Positions 25,999 through 35,363 of a DNA stretch of 64,000 nucleotides are shown in pieces. The stretch covers positions 372,001 through 436,000 of the forward strand of contig DAHUXM010000034.1 of NCBI GenBank assembly GCA_027307165.1. Reading direction: 5' to 3'. This DNA is from Gemmatimonadota bacterium (GTDB lineage: Bacteria; Gemmatimonadota; Gemmatimonadetes; Gemmatimonadales; Gemmatimonadaceae). Every line of letters begins with the position of its first letter. Positions within the stretch are counted from its first letter, which is position 1. The position numbers and the translations under genes are program-made. A model generated the notes under the pieces. The model saw nothing but the letters and a program-made list of their open reading frames with translations. It was not told where the DNA came from and did not search any database.

Positions 25999-26976
25999 TC
26001 ACACGGGCTGAGTACTGCGTTCCGCCTCGACCATCTGCCTTGCAATGTCTGCGAGGCGAAAGTGAGCACGCCAGCCTAACTCGCTGTGCGCCTTGGATGG
26101 ATCTCCCGCGCCGTAGCGAATATCTGTAGGCCTCAGCAACGAGCGGTCGGTTCGAACATGGTCGCGCCAGTTGAGACCAACATTTGAAAATACCTCAGCG
26201 ACAAAATCGCGAAGCGATCTTGTCTCTCCGGTGGCAATAACGAAGTCATCTGGATGGCCGCGTTGCAACATCATCCACATGGCCTCGACATATTCAGCTG
26301 CCCATCCCCAATCGCGTTGGATTTCGATGTTGCCGAGCACGAGGTCCTCACTGCTGCCAGCCGCTATTCGACAAGCAGCGGCAACGATCTTTCTGGTTAC
26401 GAAACGTTCAGGACGGAGCGGAGATTCGTGATTGAATAGTATCCCGGTGCACGCGTAGAGCCCGTATGCCTCCCGGTAGTTGGCTACCTGCCAGTACGCC
26501 GCCGCCTTTGCCACCGCGTAAGGACTGCGCGGCGCGAATCGTGTCGTTTCGTTCGCCGGCGCGCCATCGGTGTCTCCGAAGACTTCGCTCGATCCCGCGC
26601 TGTAAAAACGTATAGGCAGGTCACTGAAGCGAATCGCCTCCAGCAAGTTCAGCGTTGCTGTACCTATGCTTTCCAATGTTTCGACGGGTTGTTCAAATGA
26701 CAGGCCTACGGAACTCTGGCCTGCCAAGTTATAGACTTCGTCCGGTTTGACGCGTTGCAGGGTTTGAAGAACACTGCGGAAATCTGTCGGCGACATCGAT
26801 GCGACCGTGACCTGCTTCGCGATGCCGAGGCTGTGGAGATTCGCGAATGCGGAGGCTTGTGCATCACGCGACGTGCCTACCACGTTGTATCCCTTTTCGA
26901 TTAACAGTCGCGATAGATACGCGCCGTCCTGTCCCGACGCTCCGCAAATCAGTGCCGTCTTTGGCTTGGCAGTCAT
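25999..26976 (-). CDS. gmd: GDP-mannose 4,6-dehydratase family enzyme, second copy
   Basis: A 325-residue SDR enzyme with the cofactor motif GASGQDG at residues 12-18, S130-E131, and Y153/K157 in YAVAK. It also carries the Gmd-type NHESP and the RFVTRKI segment, so a dehydratase is favoured over the GDP-4-keto-6-deoxymannose reductase (Rmd). It is about 40 residues shorter than the first Gmd and lacks the RRSS loop. It points against the upstream operon and begins 39 bases before (reading its own way) the end of wzi-like gene 1, with which it may form a minus-strand unit. Confidence 0.85.
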   Translation of the reverse strand: MTAKPKTALICGASGQDGAYLSRLLIEKGYNVVGTSRDAQASAFANLHSLGIAKQVTVASMSPTDFRSVLQTLQRVKPDEVYNLAGQSSVGLSFEQPVETLESIGTATLNLLEAIRFSDLPIRFYSAGSSEVFGDTDGAPANETTRFAPRSPYAVAKAAAYWQVANYREAYGLYACTGILFNHESPLRPERFVTRKIVAAACRIAAGSSEDLVLGNIEIQRDWGWAAEYVEAMWMMLQRGHPDDFVIATGETRSLRDFVAEVFSNVGLNWRDHVRTDRSLLRPTDIRYGAGDPSKAHSELGWRAHFRLADIARQMVEAERSTQPV

Positions 26977-27015
26977 CTGGTCCCCACGGCCGAGAACTGT
27001 ACGAAATGTTGCAAG

Positions 27016-28734
27016 CTACCGCAGGTGTGCAACGATGCCGATCGTTGCGTTGATGTTGGTTTCGACCGGGAATGCAACGTCACGTTTGCCGCGTGTCATC
27101 GATACCCCATACGTCAGATCTGCGACGGGTCCGAAACGGTGTCGCTCATACCCTATTGTGGCAGACAGGTGTGACGCATTCGTCGACGTGAAGTCGAACG
27201 CTGTTAACGTGCGCTGATTGTTATCCACGATCCGCTGCACGTACCAGGTGCTTCGGCCACTCGGTGAATAACTCTCCCATGCAACCTGCGCACCTGCCGG
27301 CGAACCGACTCCGATATCCGCACCAAGCAGTTGTCCGTCCTCCGTATGTCCCTGCCGCAACGGGCTGTGCACATAGATGAGTCCTTCATCCCGATGCCTG
27401 TTCAGCGTCGGTGCCGTCCCGTCGATATACTCCGCTCTCAACGCGTGAAACGTCGTGTCACTCGTCACAAACGCCTTCCGGAATCCCACCATCGCTATAC
27501 GTGAATGATCCGGCTCCGATTGCAGATCCCGTATGTCCGCGTTGTGATCCTCGTGGCCGTACTCCGCATAGAACTCGAATCCGCTGTGCGGTAACACCCA
27601 CCGCCCGAACAACGACGCAAGCTGATTCTTCAACGCGTCCTTGTCATCTATCCCAGGCAACGCCACGCCGCGTGCGAGCGAGCTCTTGAGGATTCCCTCG
27701 AACGGCGACTTCAGCTCGGCAGATCCTATCCTCCCGAACCATGCCTGGTGAAAGAACCTCGCCGCACCCAGCTCCAGGCCGGGAATTGGCGCAGGCGAGA
27801 ACGTTACCACCAATCCAGACATGAACCGTTTGGTTCCCGCGTGATTCGCGTCGGTGAACGTGTCTGGCCCCACGACCGGCGAGAACGCGGACTGCCGCTC
27901 GAGCCCGTACACCACCCGCGCCTGGACCTTCCCGATTCCTATGTTCGTCGGCCGCTCCGTGCCTACGAACACGTGTGGAATTCCAGCTGCGTTGTTGCCG
28001 AGTATCACCGGAAAGACAGTCGCCGGCCCCCAGTACTGATTCGCAGTGCTGACCCCCGCCGACACGCCGAACCAGTCGATGCGCAACGTGCTCTGGCCCC
28101 AGTCGAAACGCGAATAAGCTCCGTCGCCGAATCGTTGCGGCAGATCGACTTCACTGGGAAAATCCCCATTCGCAAATCGTCCGTTACCGGTCTGCCCGTT
28201 TGGCTGGAGCTTGAACGATGAGTTCTGCGCGCTGAAGACTACCGGATCGAGTACCAGCGATATCGGTCCCCACGCTGCCGCAACTCCACCCTGCAACGAC
28301 GTAGTCACGCCACGTCCGGCCCAGACCGCTCCGTCGTTGCTGCCCCACGGAAACGCGCTGTTGAAGCCCACGTTCGCCGCGAGTGGGAGAACCGAGAAGT
28401 GATGTGCGCTGTCGGACTTGAACATCCATGTCCTTCGCCATGGATGCGCACCGCTAATCTTCGACAAAGAATCGACTTCGGGCGCGGAGAACGGTCGCAG
28501 CCCCCACGCGCCCAACGGTACTTTCCCGAGCGTCTGAAGGTAGCGCACGTAGTTGTCGAGCTCGAAGCCTGCGGGAATCCCGCCTCGCGCGCCGGCAACA
28601 CTGGATTCGCTCTGTGCGATGGCTGTCTGCGACATGACAAGCAGTCCAATGCCACCGGCCAGGGCGGCACGGATGGCCTTGCGGATGGTGGTGCGGATGG
28701 TGTTGCGAGGGACCCTGTTGGAGTAAATTGGCAT
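27016..28734 (-). CDS. Wzi-family capsule assembly outer-membrane protein 1
   Basis: Predicted secreted outer-membrane beta-barrel of 572 residues, related to capsule assembly protein Wzi. The N-terminus has a basic stretch and hydrophobic core ending in SQTAIAQ, a likely signal peptide cleaved near residue 41. The body shows alternating aromatic strands and the NQYWGPATVFPVILGNNAAG block, shared with the divergent neighbour (NMWWGPGIRN...SDNAAG). Wzi proteins help attach or organise capsule at the cell surface. Start at ATG 28734; only 32 bases separate it from the start of the second Wzi gene. Confidence 0.85.
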   Translation of the reverse strand: MPIYSNRVPRNTIRTTIRKAIRAALAGGIGLLVMSQTAIAQSESSVAGARGGIPAGFELDNYVRYLQTLGKVPLGAWGLRPFSAPEVDSLSKISGAHPWRRTWMFKSDSAHHFSVLPLAANVGFNSAFPWGSNDGAVWAGRGVTTSLQGGVAAAWGPISLVLDPVVFSAQNSSFKLQPNGQTGNGRFANGDFPSEVDLPQRFGDGAYSRFDWGQSTLRIDWFGVSAGVSTANQYWGPATVFPVILGNNAAGIPHVFVGTERPTNIGIGKVQARVVYGLERQSAFSPVVGPDTFTDANHAGTKRFMSGLVVTFSPAPIPGLELGAARFFHQAWFGRIGSAELKSPFEGILKSSLARGVALPGIDDKDALKNQLASLFGRWVLPHSGFEFYAEYGHEDHNADIRDLQSEPDHSRIAMVGFRKAFVTSDTTFHALRAEYIDGTAPTLNRHRDEGLIYVHSPLRQGHTEDGQLLGADIGVGSPAGAQVAWESYSPSGRSTWYVQRIVDNNQRTLTAFDFTSTNASHLSATIGYERHRFGPVADLTYGVSMTRGKRDVAFPVETNINATIGIVAHLR

Positions 28735-28766
28735 CGGTGACGCAAATGAAACTGACGGAGCCGCCC

Positions 28767-30494
28767 ATGCGACGTGTGTCGCATCGCTCGGCCCAATCTA
28801 CTCGCTACGAGCAGGGCGCGCAGCTAAGCACTCCGTGGATGGCGCTGATGCTGTCACTCACGTTCGGCGTCACGGCGTTGCCACTCTCGGCGCAGATTGC
28901 CAGGCCGCAACGTCAGATAGGTCCGATTACATATCCGACGTCGGATGCCAGCGATCGAATTCGATTGTCCCAGCTCACGGGCGATACGGCACACCTCGGT
29001 GCGTATCTCGTCCGGTCGCCATCGACGATTCTTTTCGGCGACAGCACTCTGGTTCCTGCGCGGCGGTCGCTCAAATGGCTGGCGCCTGACGTCCACATGA
29101 CCGTCAACAGCGCCATTCCGCTCTCCCTCAACGAAGGCGGCATGTGGGCCGGACGCGGTGTGTCCACACGTCTGACTGGTGGCGCTGAGCTTTCGACGGG
29201 CCGACTTCGCGTCGTCGTAGCACCTGAGTTCTGGACGGCCATCAACGCGCGCTTCGATCAGATATCGCGCAAGAACGGCTATTACTACTACCTCGCCTAC
29301 GCGCCGCAGTCACGTGATGGCGGTGGTTTCGCGAATCGCTGGTACGCACAGCCGTATTCGGCGGATCTCCCGTGGCGCTTCAGCAGCTCTCCCATGGGGC
29401 GACTGATCCCGGGCCAATCGGGAATCTGGTACGACAGCGGCCCGATCGAGTTCGGGGCGACGTCCGAGAACATGTGGTGGGGCCCCGGCATTCGCAACGC
29501 AATAATCATGAGCGATAACGCTGCCGGCATTCCCAGGCTGGAGATGCGTACAGCGCGACCATTCAAGACGCGGGCTGGGAGCTTCGAAGCGCACTGGTTC
29601 GTCGGTGCGCTGTCGGAATCGCAATTCTTCGATACAACGAAGGCGAATGACGTGCGCTCGATTGCCGCAGCAGCGGTCACCTGGCAGCCGGCCTTCCAAC
29701 CCACGCTCACGCTCGGTGTTACGCGCGCCGTTTACGCGACGTCAAGTGGATATGGGCCTGTCCCCTTTCGCTGGTTCGACGTCTTCGCCAATACGGGCAG
29801 CCCTGCGAATCACCTGCCGTCGGATTCGTCGCTTACGCCCGGCGGCCGCGATCAGCTATTCTCTCTCTTCGCCCGGTGGGTATTCCCGGACGATGGTTTC
29901 GAGGCATATACCGAATGGGCGCGCCAGGAGCTGCCTGCTTCGCTGCACGACTTCATCGTCGATCCGACGCATTCCCACGGCTACACGCTCGGTCTCCAGT
30001 ACCGACGGCCCGGCCCAATCGACAAGCCGACGTTTCGGATCCAGGGCGAAGTGACCACACTGGAGCAGAGCGGCGACTTCAAGAACCGTCCGGTCGGCGT
30101 CTTCTATACCAGCCGCCGGGTGATTCAGGGCTACACGCAGCTCGGCCTGCCCATCGGTGCGTCGTTCGGGCCTGGCGGCTCCAGTCAGTGGCTGGCCGTG
30201 GACCGGATCTGGTCTGGTGGGGCGATTGGTGTAACATTCAATCGCATCCGCTGGAACGAAGACGTGCGAAGCACCTTTACGTGGCCGGCCTACCTCGGGT
30301 ATTGCAATCACGACGTGTCCATCATGCCAGGCGTTCGCGCAGGCCACAATGTCGGCGGAGGGTATCTGTCAGGCACCGTGAGCTTCGGCGACAGGCTGAA
30401 TTACAACTTCCAGAACATCTCCGGTTGTAATGGCCCGGCTATGGTGGATGTGCACAATACGAGCGTCTCCATCTCGTATTCCCCCTTCAAGTGA
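28767..30494 (+). CDS. Wzi-family capsule assembly outer-membrane protein 2
   Basis: I choose ATG 28767 because GGAG (28757-28760) lies 6 bases before it; ATG 28746 and TTG 28728 are in frame upstream, the latter overlapping the divergent gene. The 575-residue product has a basic N-terminus, a hydrophobic core ending in LPLSAQ (signal peptide) and repeated amphipathic strands. The WWGPGIRNAIIMSDNAAG block matches the divergent Wzi paralogue. It likely forms an outer-membrane barrel working in capsule or exopolysaccharide surface assembly. An initiating phosphoglycosyltransferase gene follows after 99 bases in which I see no clear promoter. Confidence 0.84.
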   Translation: MRRVSHRSAQSTRYEQGAQLSTPWMALMLSLTFGVTALPLSAQIARPQRQIGPITYPTSDASDRIRLSQLTGDTAHLGAYLVRSPSTILFGDSTLVPARRSLKWLAPDVHMTVNSAIPLSLNEGGMWAGRGVSTRLTGGAELSTGRLRVVVAPEFWTAINARFDQISRKNGYYYYLAYAPQSRDGGGFANRWYAQPYSADLPWRFSSSPMGRLIPGQSGIWYDSGPIEFGATSENMWWGPGIRNAIIMSDNAAGIPRLEMRTARPFKTRAGSFEAHWFVGALSESQFFDTTKANDVRSIAAAAVTWQPAFQPTLTLGVTRAVYATSSGYGPVPFRWFDVFANTGSPANHLPSDSSLTPGGRDQLFSLFARWVFPDDGFEAYTEWARQELPASLHDFIVDPTHSHGYTLGLQYRRPGPIDKPTFRIQGEVTTLEQSGDFKNRPVGVFYTSRRVIQGYTQLGLPIGASFGPGGSSQWLAVDRIWSGGAIGVTFNRIRWNEDVRSTFTWPAYLGYCNHDVSIMPGVRAGHNVGGGYLSGTVSFGDRLNYNFQNISGCNGPAMVDVHNTSVSISYSPFK

Positions 30495-30593
30495 CGCAAC
30501 CGGTCGGGGGGAGGGTCATCTGGCCAGATACTTGCGCGGGTCGCCCGACGACGATGTCCAACCGCTCTGTTCGATCAATTTCGCCCGATCTGC

Positions 30594-32111
30594 ATGACGC
30601 CTGATTCGTCATCCGAGCCAGCGCAGCGATTAAGGCTCCATTCGTTACCCAAAACCGTTCCAGGCCGCCGAGCCCCCAGCGCAACAGCTGAATGGCCGGC
30701 GCGCGTACTGCGTCAGCGCCGCCCAGTCGCGGTCAGACGGCACGCAGTCCGCCTCATCAAGCGCCTCCTCGTCCTTGGCGTCGCCGATGTCTCGGCGGTG
30801 CTGCTCATCCAATCGATCGTGTGGGCGCTGGCCAATTCGCAAAGTGTTCCCCTGCTGGGTGGCATTCCGACGCCATTCGGTCCCGCTCCGGCCGTCGTCC
30901 TGCTCGCGAGTCTTCTCGTCACCGGTAACTATTTCCGGGGCGTGCATCTGTATCAGGCGGCTCGCCTCGCCGCAGCGTCGGGCGTAGCCGCCGCGGTCTT
31001 TCTGTGGCCTCTGGTGGCCATTCACGGGGCGCTGGTGACGCTTCAACTGTTCGTCGTGGTCGCGGCAGGGCTCTGGATCATTCTGGCCGCCGAGCGCCGG
31101 CTGACGCAGTGGTTCCTGCGCGAGATCTGGCCCGGCCCCAATGGCGCAACGCCGGCAATCGTGGTCGAGCGCGCCGACGCCGAACAGTGGAACTTCGACC
31201 AGATGACCACCGAGTTTGGCGGCGACTACCGGCCCATCGGGACCCTGACTCTGGGTCGCGACGGCAAGCAGCGCGAAGCCCTCACCCGGCTGGCGCATGC
31301 GATCAGCTCGGTCGGAGCCGAGGCGGTAATCGTGGCGTCGCACCTCGAAGAAGAGCAGGTTCGTGAGGTCTTAGACATCAGTTTATCGGCGGGGTGCGAG
31401 TTCCTGTATCCCGCAAGATCGGTACAGATCGCCGGCCGACGGCCGTTGCTCGTCTGGCACAAGGACGAGCCGTTTTTCGAGCTTGGCGCGCCGCTGCTCA
31501 AGGCCCAGGCGCTGGTCGTCAAGCGGGCAGTCGATGTGGTCGGGGCCGTGCTCGCCGTGGTGATACTCGCGCCGATCATGGCCGCCGTTGCGCTCGTTAT
31601 CCGGCTGGATTCACCAGGTCCGATCTTCTTCTGGCAGGACCGCGCCGGCCTGGGTGGAAAGCGCTTCCGGATGCTCAAGTTCCGGACGATGCGCGTCGGT
31701 GCAGATGACGAAAAGGAAGATTTCGCCCATCTCAACCTCACGGGCGATCCACGCCTGTTCAAGATTCCGAACGATCCACGCGTGACTCACTTCGGCGCCT
31801 GGCTCAGGCGCTGGAGCATAGACGAGCTGCCACAGTGCTGGAACGTGCTCATCGGCGACATGTCGCTGGTCGGCCCTCGCCCGTTCTTCGAGTCGGATCT
31901 GGAATCGTACGAGGACCACCACTTCCGGCGACTCGACGCCAAGCCCGGTATCACAGGTCTCTGGCAGGTGAACGGCCGCAGCGACGTCGTGGATTTCGAG
32001 GAAGTCGTTCGCTACGACCGGGAATACATCGAGCACTGGTCGCTGCCACTTGATTTCAAGATCATGCTGAAGACGATCCCGGTGCTTTTCAGCAGAAGCG
32101 GCGCGTACTGA
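30594..32111 (+). CDS. Polyprenyl-phosphate sugar-1-phosphate transferase (WbaP-type initiating enzyme)
   Basis: Transfers a sugar-1-phosphate from a UDP-sugar to undecaprenyl phosphate to begin the repeat unit. The 505 residues have about five N-terminal membrane helices (roughly 55-165), a cytoplasmic Rossmann-like middle region, and the bacterial sugar transferase domain from about 310. This domain shows KRAVDVVGAV, then SPGPIFFWQDRAGLGG, FRMLKFRTM, the D-E of SIDELPQCWNVL, MSLVGPRP and PGITGLWQVNGRS. It is the only initiating transferase in the window, so it may serve both glycan modules. Confidence 0.95.
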   Translation: MTPDSSSEPAQRLRLHSLPKTVPGRRAPSATAEWPARVLRQRRPVAVRRHAVRLIKRLLVLGVADVSAVLLIQSIVWALANSQSVPLLGGIPTPFGPAPAVVLLASLLVTGNYFRGVHLYQAARLAAASGVAAAVFLWPLVAIHGALVTLQLFVVVAAGLWIILAAERRLTQWFLREIWPGPNGATPAIVVERADAEQWNFDQMTTEFGGDYRPIGTLTLGRDGKQREALTRLAHAISSVGAEAVIVASHLEEEQVREVLDISLSAGCEFLYPARSVQIAGRRPLLVWHKDEPFFELGAPLLKAQALVVKRAVDVVGAVLAVVILAPIMAAVALVIRLDSPGPIFFWQDRAGLGGKRFRMLKFRTMRVGADDEKEDFAHLNLTGDPRLFKIPNDPRVTHFGAWLRRWSIDELPQCWNVLIGDMSLVGPRPFFESDLESYEDHHFRRLDAKPGITGLWQVNGRSDVVDFEEVVRYDREYIEHWSLPLDFKIMLKTIPVLFSRSGAY

Positions 32112-32160
32112 CGGCGTGAACGGCGCCGCATTCCCGCCCGCGTATCCCGCCACGTCTCGC

Positions 32161-32166
32161 TAAATT
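32161..32166 (+). promoter_or_regulatory. Candidate -10 element (TAAATT) for a leaderless epimerase mRNA
   Basis: TAAATT lies 6 bases before ATG 32173, in the 61-base gap after the WbaP-type gene. A start of transcription about 7 bases past the hexamer would fall on the ATG. I see no good -35 element. Confidence 0.35.
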
Positions 32167-32172
32167 CACCCC

Positions 32173-33174
32173 ATGCAAGTGTTCATCTCCGGCGCGGCCG
32201 GTTTTCTCGGTAGTCATCTCGCCGAGTCCTACGTGGGGCAGGGCGCCCACGTCGTGGGCTGCGACAATCTCATAGGCGGCGAGCTTTCCAATCTGCCCGA
32301 GGGCATTCAGTTCGAGCAGGCCGACTGTTGCGACGTCGGCGCGATGAAGCGCCTCATGGGCGGCTCGGATCTCGTCTATCACTGCGCGGCGATCGCTACG
32401 GAAGGCCTCAGCGTCTTTTCGCCCGCTCTGATCGCGCAGCACGTGTATCAGAACACAGCCGCGATGCTCGCTGCCGCCGCATCGAACGGGATCGGCCGGT
32501 TCATCAATTGCTCCAGCATGGCGCGCTACGGCGACGCGCAGGCTCCGTTCACGGAAGATACGAAGCCGCAGCCCGTCGATCCCTACGGCATCGCCAAGTA
32601 CGCGGCCGAGATGCTCGTGAAGAACGTCGCCGACACGCACGGATTCGAGTACGCGATTGCGGTGCCGCACAACATCATCGGTCCCAAGCAGAAGTACGAC
32701 GATCCCTATCGCAACGTCGCCAGCATCATGATCAACCGCATGCTCAAGGGCGAGCAGCCCATCATCTACGGCGATGGCGGTCAGAAGCGTTGCTTCTCGT
32801 TCGTTCAGGATTGCGTCGATCCGCTCATGAAGATGGGCACGCGCGACGGAATCGCCAGCGAGGTGATCAACATCGGCCCGGACGAGGAATACATCTCCAT
32901 CCTCGAGCTGGCGCACACGATCGCGGACCTGATGAACTTCACGCTGGATCCGATCTTCGTGCCGGAGCGGCCGCGCGAAGTGCGCTACGCGACCTGCTCC
33001 GCGGACAAGGCGCGACGCCTGCTCGATTACGAGACGAAGGTCTCGCTTCGCGACGGTCTCCGCAGCATCATTGAATGGATCCGCGCCAATGGCACTCGGC
33101 CCTTCCAGTACCATCTCCCCATCGAGATAGACTCGCCGCTGGTGCCGAACACGTGGAAGCAGCGGATGATGTAG
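32173..33174 (+). CDS. NAD-dependent sugar epimerase/dehydratase
   Basis: Extended SDR enzyme of 333 residues with the cofactor loop SGAAGFLGSHLAE near the N-terminus, S-S-M at NCSSMARYG and the catalytic YGIAK with Y and K. The C-terminal half has the GDGGQKRCFSFVQDC segment seen in UDP-glucose 4-epimerase and dTDP-glucose dehydratase relatives. It probably makes an activated sugar for the polymer; the substrate cannot be fixed. The flippase gene follows after 10 bases. Confidence 0.87.
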   Translation: MQVFISGAAGFLGSHLAESYVGQGAHVVGCDNLIGGELSNLPEGIQFEQADCCDVGAMKRLMGGSDLVYHCAAIATEGLSVFSPALIAQHVYQNTAAMLAAAASNGIGRFINCSSMARYGDAQAPFTEDTKPQPVDPYGIAKYAAEMLVKNVADTHGFEYAIAVPHNIIGPKQKYDDPYRNVASIMINRMLKGEQPIIYGDGGQKRCFSFVQDCVDPLMKMGTRDGIASEVINIGPDEEYISILELAHTIADLMNFTLDPIFVPERPREVRYATCSADKARRLLDYETKVSLRDGLRSIIEWIRANGTRPFQYHLPIEIDSPLVPNTWKQRMM

Positions 33175-33184
33175 TGCGTCTGCC

Positions 33185-34531
33185 TTGAGCAACGAAATAT
33201 TTCGTGCGCTGCGCTCGCGGGTCGGGCGCAATGCACTCCTCAATCTTGGTGGGCTCGCGGTGCCGCTCGTCGTCGCCGCGATCGTGTTGCCCACACTCAC
33301 GCACGCGCTCGGTCCGGCACGATTCGGATTGCTGGGCGTCAGCTGGGCCTTTCTCGAGTACCTGACGCTGTTCGACGTGGGGCTGGGCAAGGCCACTGTG
33401 CGCTACGTTGCCGACTCCATCGCGCGCGGCACCGAGGATGTCTCCCAGATCACTTCCGTGTCGCTCTCGGTGCAGCTCATCATCGGCTGCTGCGCCGCCG
33501 CGATACTCAGCTACTTCTCCGGTAGTCTTGCACAGCACGTATTTCGTGTCGATCCTGGGTTGATCGACGAGGCGTCGTTGTTGTTCGTGGTCGTCGCGGT
33601 GAACCTTCCGGTGGTACTCGCTCTCACGACGTTCCGCGGCGTGCTGGAAGGTGCACAGCACTTCACGCTGAGCAACGCGATCAAGATTCCGGCATCGGCC
33701 GGCTCGATAATCATTCCTGCGATTCTGGCGCGCATGGGACATTCGCTGCCGGACATGTTGATGTGGGTGCTGGCGTGGCGCGCGCTCGCGTCGCTCGTGA
33801 CGCTGTACGCGATCCGGCGCGTGATTCCCGGCTTTCGCGTCGAGCCGCCGCGCGACTGGAGAAGGCTGCGCAGCCTTATCAGTTTCGGTGGATGGGTCGC
33901 GGTGTCCGGTGTGGTGAGTCCGATGCTGGTTTATTTCGACCGGTTCGCGCTCGGAGCGCGATCGGGGCTTACCGCGGTCGGGTATTACACGGCTCCGTAT
34001 GAAGGAATAACACGGCTCCTCATGATTCCGAACAGTCTGATCAGCGCGCTCTTTCCGCTTCTCACGGGGCTCGGTGTGGTCGCGGCGGCAGGCCGCATCG
34101 ACCGGCTGTTCGCGTCGTCCATGCGCGCGCTGTTGATCATGATGAGCATTCCGGCGGCGATAGCACTGTTCTTCGCTCCGGTGATTCTGCAAGTCTGGAT
34201 GGGCCCTGATTACGCGGCGCACGGCGCCATGGCGCTGCGCATTCTTTCGGTCGGCGTACTGATCAATGCGATCGCGCACATCCCCTACACGTTTCTCGAA
34301 GCAGCTGGACGGCCGGACGTACCGGCAAAGTTTCACATGATCGAGCTCGTGATTCACGTTCCGTTTGCGTGGTATCTTGTGGGACGGTACGGTATAACTG
34401 GCGCTGCGGTTGCGTGGACCGCGCGCGTCACGCTCGATACGACGCTGCTGCTCCTCGCTGCCAACAGAATCGTTCCGGTTTCATTGCGCCGGGTGCTGTG
34501 GACGCGGCGAGTCGCGGAACTGGCGGCGTGA
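33185..34531 (+). CDS. Wzx-type oligosaccharide flippase (MATE/MOP superfamily)
   Basis: The 448-residue protein has about twelve hydrophobic helices and the polysaccharide-synthase family start (VGRNALLNLGGLAVPLVVAA, then GPARFGLLGVSWAFLEYLTL). It would flip lipid-linked repeat units from the inner to the outer face of the membrane for polymerisation. I use TTG 33185, since the frame upstream offers no ATG or GTG before the previous stop. Together with the ABC flippase near 16-18 kb it gives the locus two flipping systems. Confidence 0.9.
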   Translation: MSNEIFRALRSRVGRNALLNLGGLAVPLVVAAIVLPTLTHALGPARFGLLGVSWAFLEYLTLFDVGLGKATVRYVADSIARGTEDVSQITSVSLSVQLIIGCCAAAILSYFSGSLAQHVFRVDPGLIDEASLLFVVVAVNLPVVLALTTFRGVLEGAQHFTLSNAIKIPASAGSIIIPAILARMGHSLPDMLMWVLAWRALASLVTLYAIRRVIPGFRVEPPRDWRRLRSLISFGGWVAVSGVVSPMLVYFDRFALGARSGLTAVGYYTAPYEGITRLLMIPNSLISALFPLLTGLGVVAAAGRIDRLFASSMRALLIMMSIPAAIALFFAPVILQVWMGPDYAAHGAMALRILSVGVLINAIAHIPYTFLEAAGRPDVPAKFHMIELVIHVPFAWYLVGRYGITGAAVAWTARVTLDTTLLLLAANRIVPVSLRRVLWTRRVAELAA

Positions 34532-34562
34532 CGAGCACGGTCAGCAGAACAGTGGAGCGCGA

Positions 34563-35363
34563 GTGACGCACGTCGCTGCATCGATCGTTTCCACCGGAGA
34601 GGGCGACAAGATTCGCACCTGTCTGGAGTCGCTCGCCTCCCAGAGATTCGACGGACGGCTGACGGTCGTGGTGGTCGTAAACGGCGTGGACGACAGCACT
34701 TCGCTGGTGACGCGTGAGGTCATCCACGACGCAATGATTCTGAACCGCGCGATGCCGTTCGGGTTCGCCGAGAATCACAACGACGCGCTCGCGAGCACCG
34801 GCTTCGACTTTGGTCTCGTTCTCAATCCTGACGTTGTGCTGGAGCCGGATTGCATCGCGGAGATGGTGGCTGCAATGGGCCGGCACGAAGATGCGGGAGT
34901 CATCGCTCCGTTATTGAGCTTTCCATCCGGCGCACCGCAGCCGTCGGCGCGTCGCTTCCCGCGGCTGGGTGGGACGATACTGCGACGCACGCCTTTGCGA
35001 CGCCTGGTAGGTGAGGATCGGGTCATCCGCACCGCGCACTATCTTCCGCCACCGATCGAGGACCGGAAGATCGACTGGGCGCTCGGTGCATGTCTCTTCG
35101 TCCGTCGCGCAGCATGGACCGAGCTCGGCGGCTTCGATCCCGGCTATCGCCCGCTGTACATCGAGGACGTCGACCTCGCATGGCGGATGTGGAAGGCCGG
35201 CTGGGCGGTATGGCAGACACCGGACGCCCGCGCGATGCACGAGCATCAGGCAGCGACCGACAAGACGTTCTTCGACCGGCGCACGCTCTGGCACATGCAC
35301 GGCATGGCCAGGTTCGTGAGAAAACACCCGCGCATTCTCGTGTCGGGCCCGAATGTCAGATAA
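34563..35363 (+). CDS. Glycosyltransferase family 2
   Basis: I start at GTG 34563 (MTHVAASIVSTGEGDKIRTC); the upstream frame runs into the flippase gene and is non-coding. The 266-residue GT-A enzyme resembles rhamnosyl/N-acetylglucosaminyl transferases of the WbbL type. It has VVNGVDDS, the metal-binding D-x-D equivalent in LNPDVVLEPD, the ALGACLFVRRAAW segment and the catalytic-loop EDVDLAWRM. It adds one sugar to the repeat unit. Its end overlaps the next gene by 11 bases. Confidence 0.9.
   Translation: MTHVAASIVSTGEGDKIRTCLESLASQRFDGRLTVVVVVNGVDDSTSLVTREVIHDAMILNRAMPFGFAENHNDALASTGFDFGLVLNPDVVLEPDCIAEMVAAMGRHEDAGVIAPLLSFPSGAPQPSARRFPRLGGTILRRTPLRRLVGEDRVIRTAHYLPPPIEDRKIDWALGACLFVRRAAWTELGGFDPGYRPLYIEDVDLAWRMWKAGWAVWQTPDARAMHEHQAATDKTFFDRRTLWHMHGMARFVRKHPRILVSGPNVR

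Noticed and set aside
25999-26976. Second Gmd as a GDP-4-keto-6-deoxymannose reductase (Rmd)
   Set aside because: It keeps the NHESP and RFVTRKI segments typical of the dehydratase, so Gmd is the better call despite its shorter length.
32089-34357. Minus-strand frames of 435 and 429 codons opposite the epimerase and flippase genes
   Set aside because: They oppose clear protein families and give Arg/His-rich sequence without motifs; they are shadows of the codon bias.
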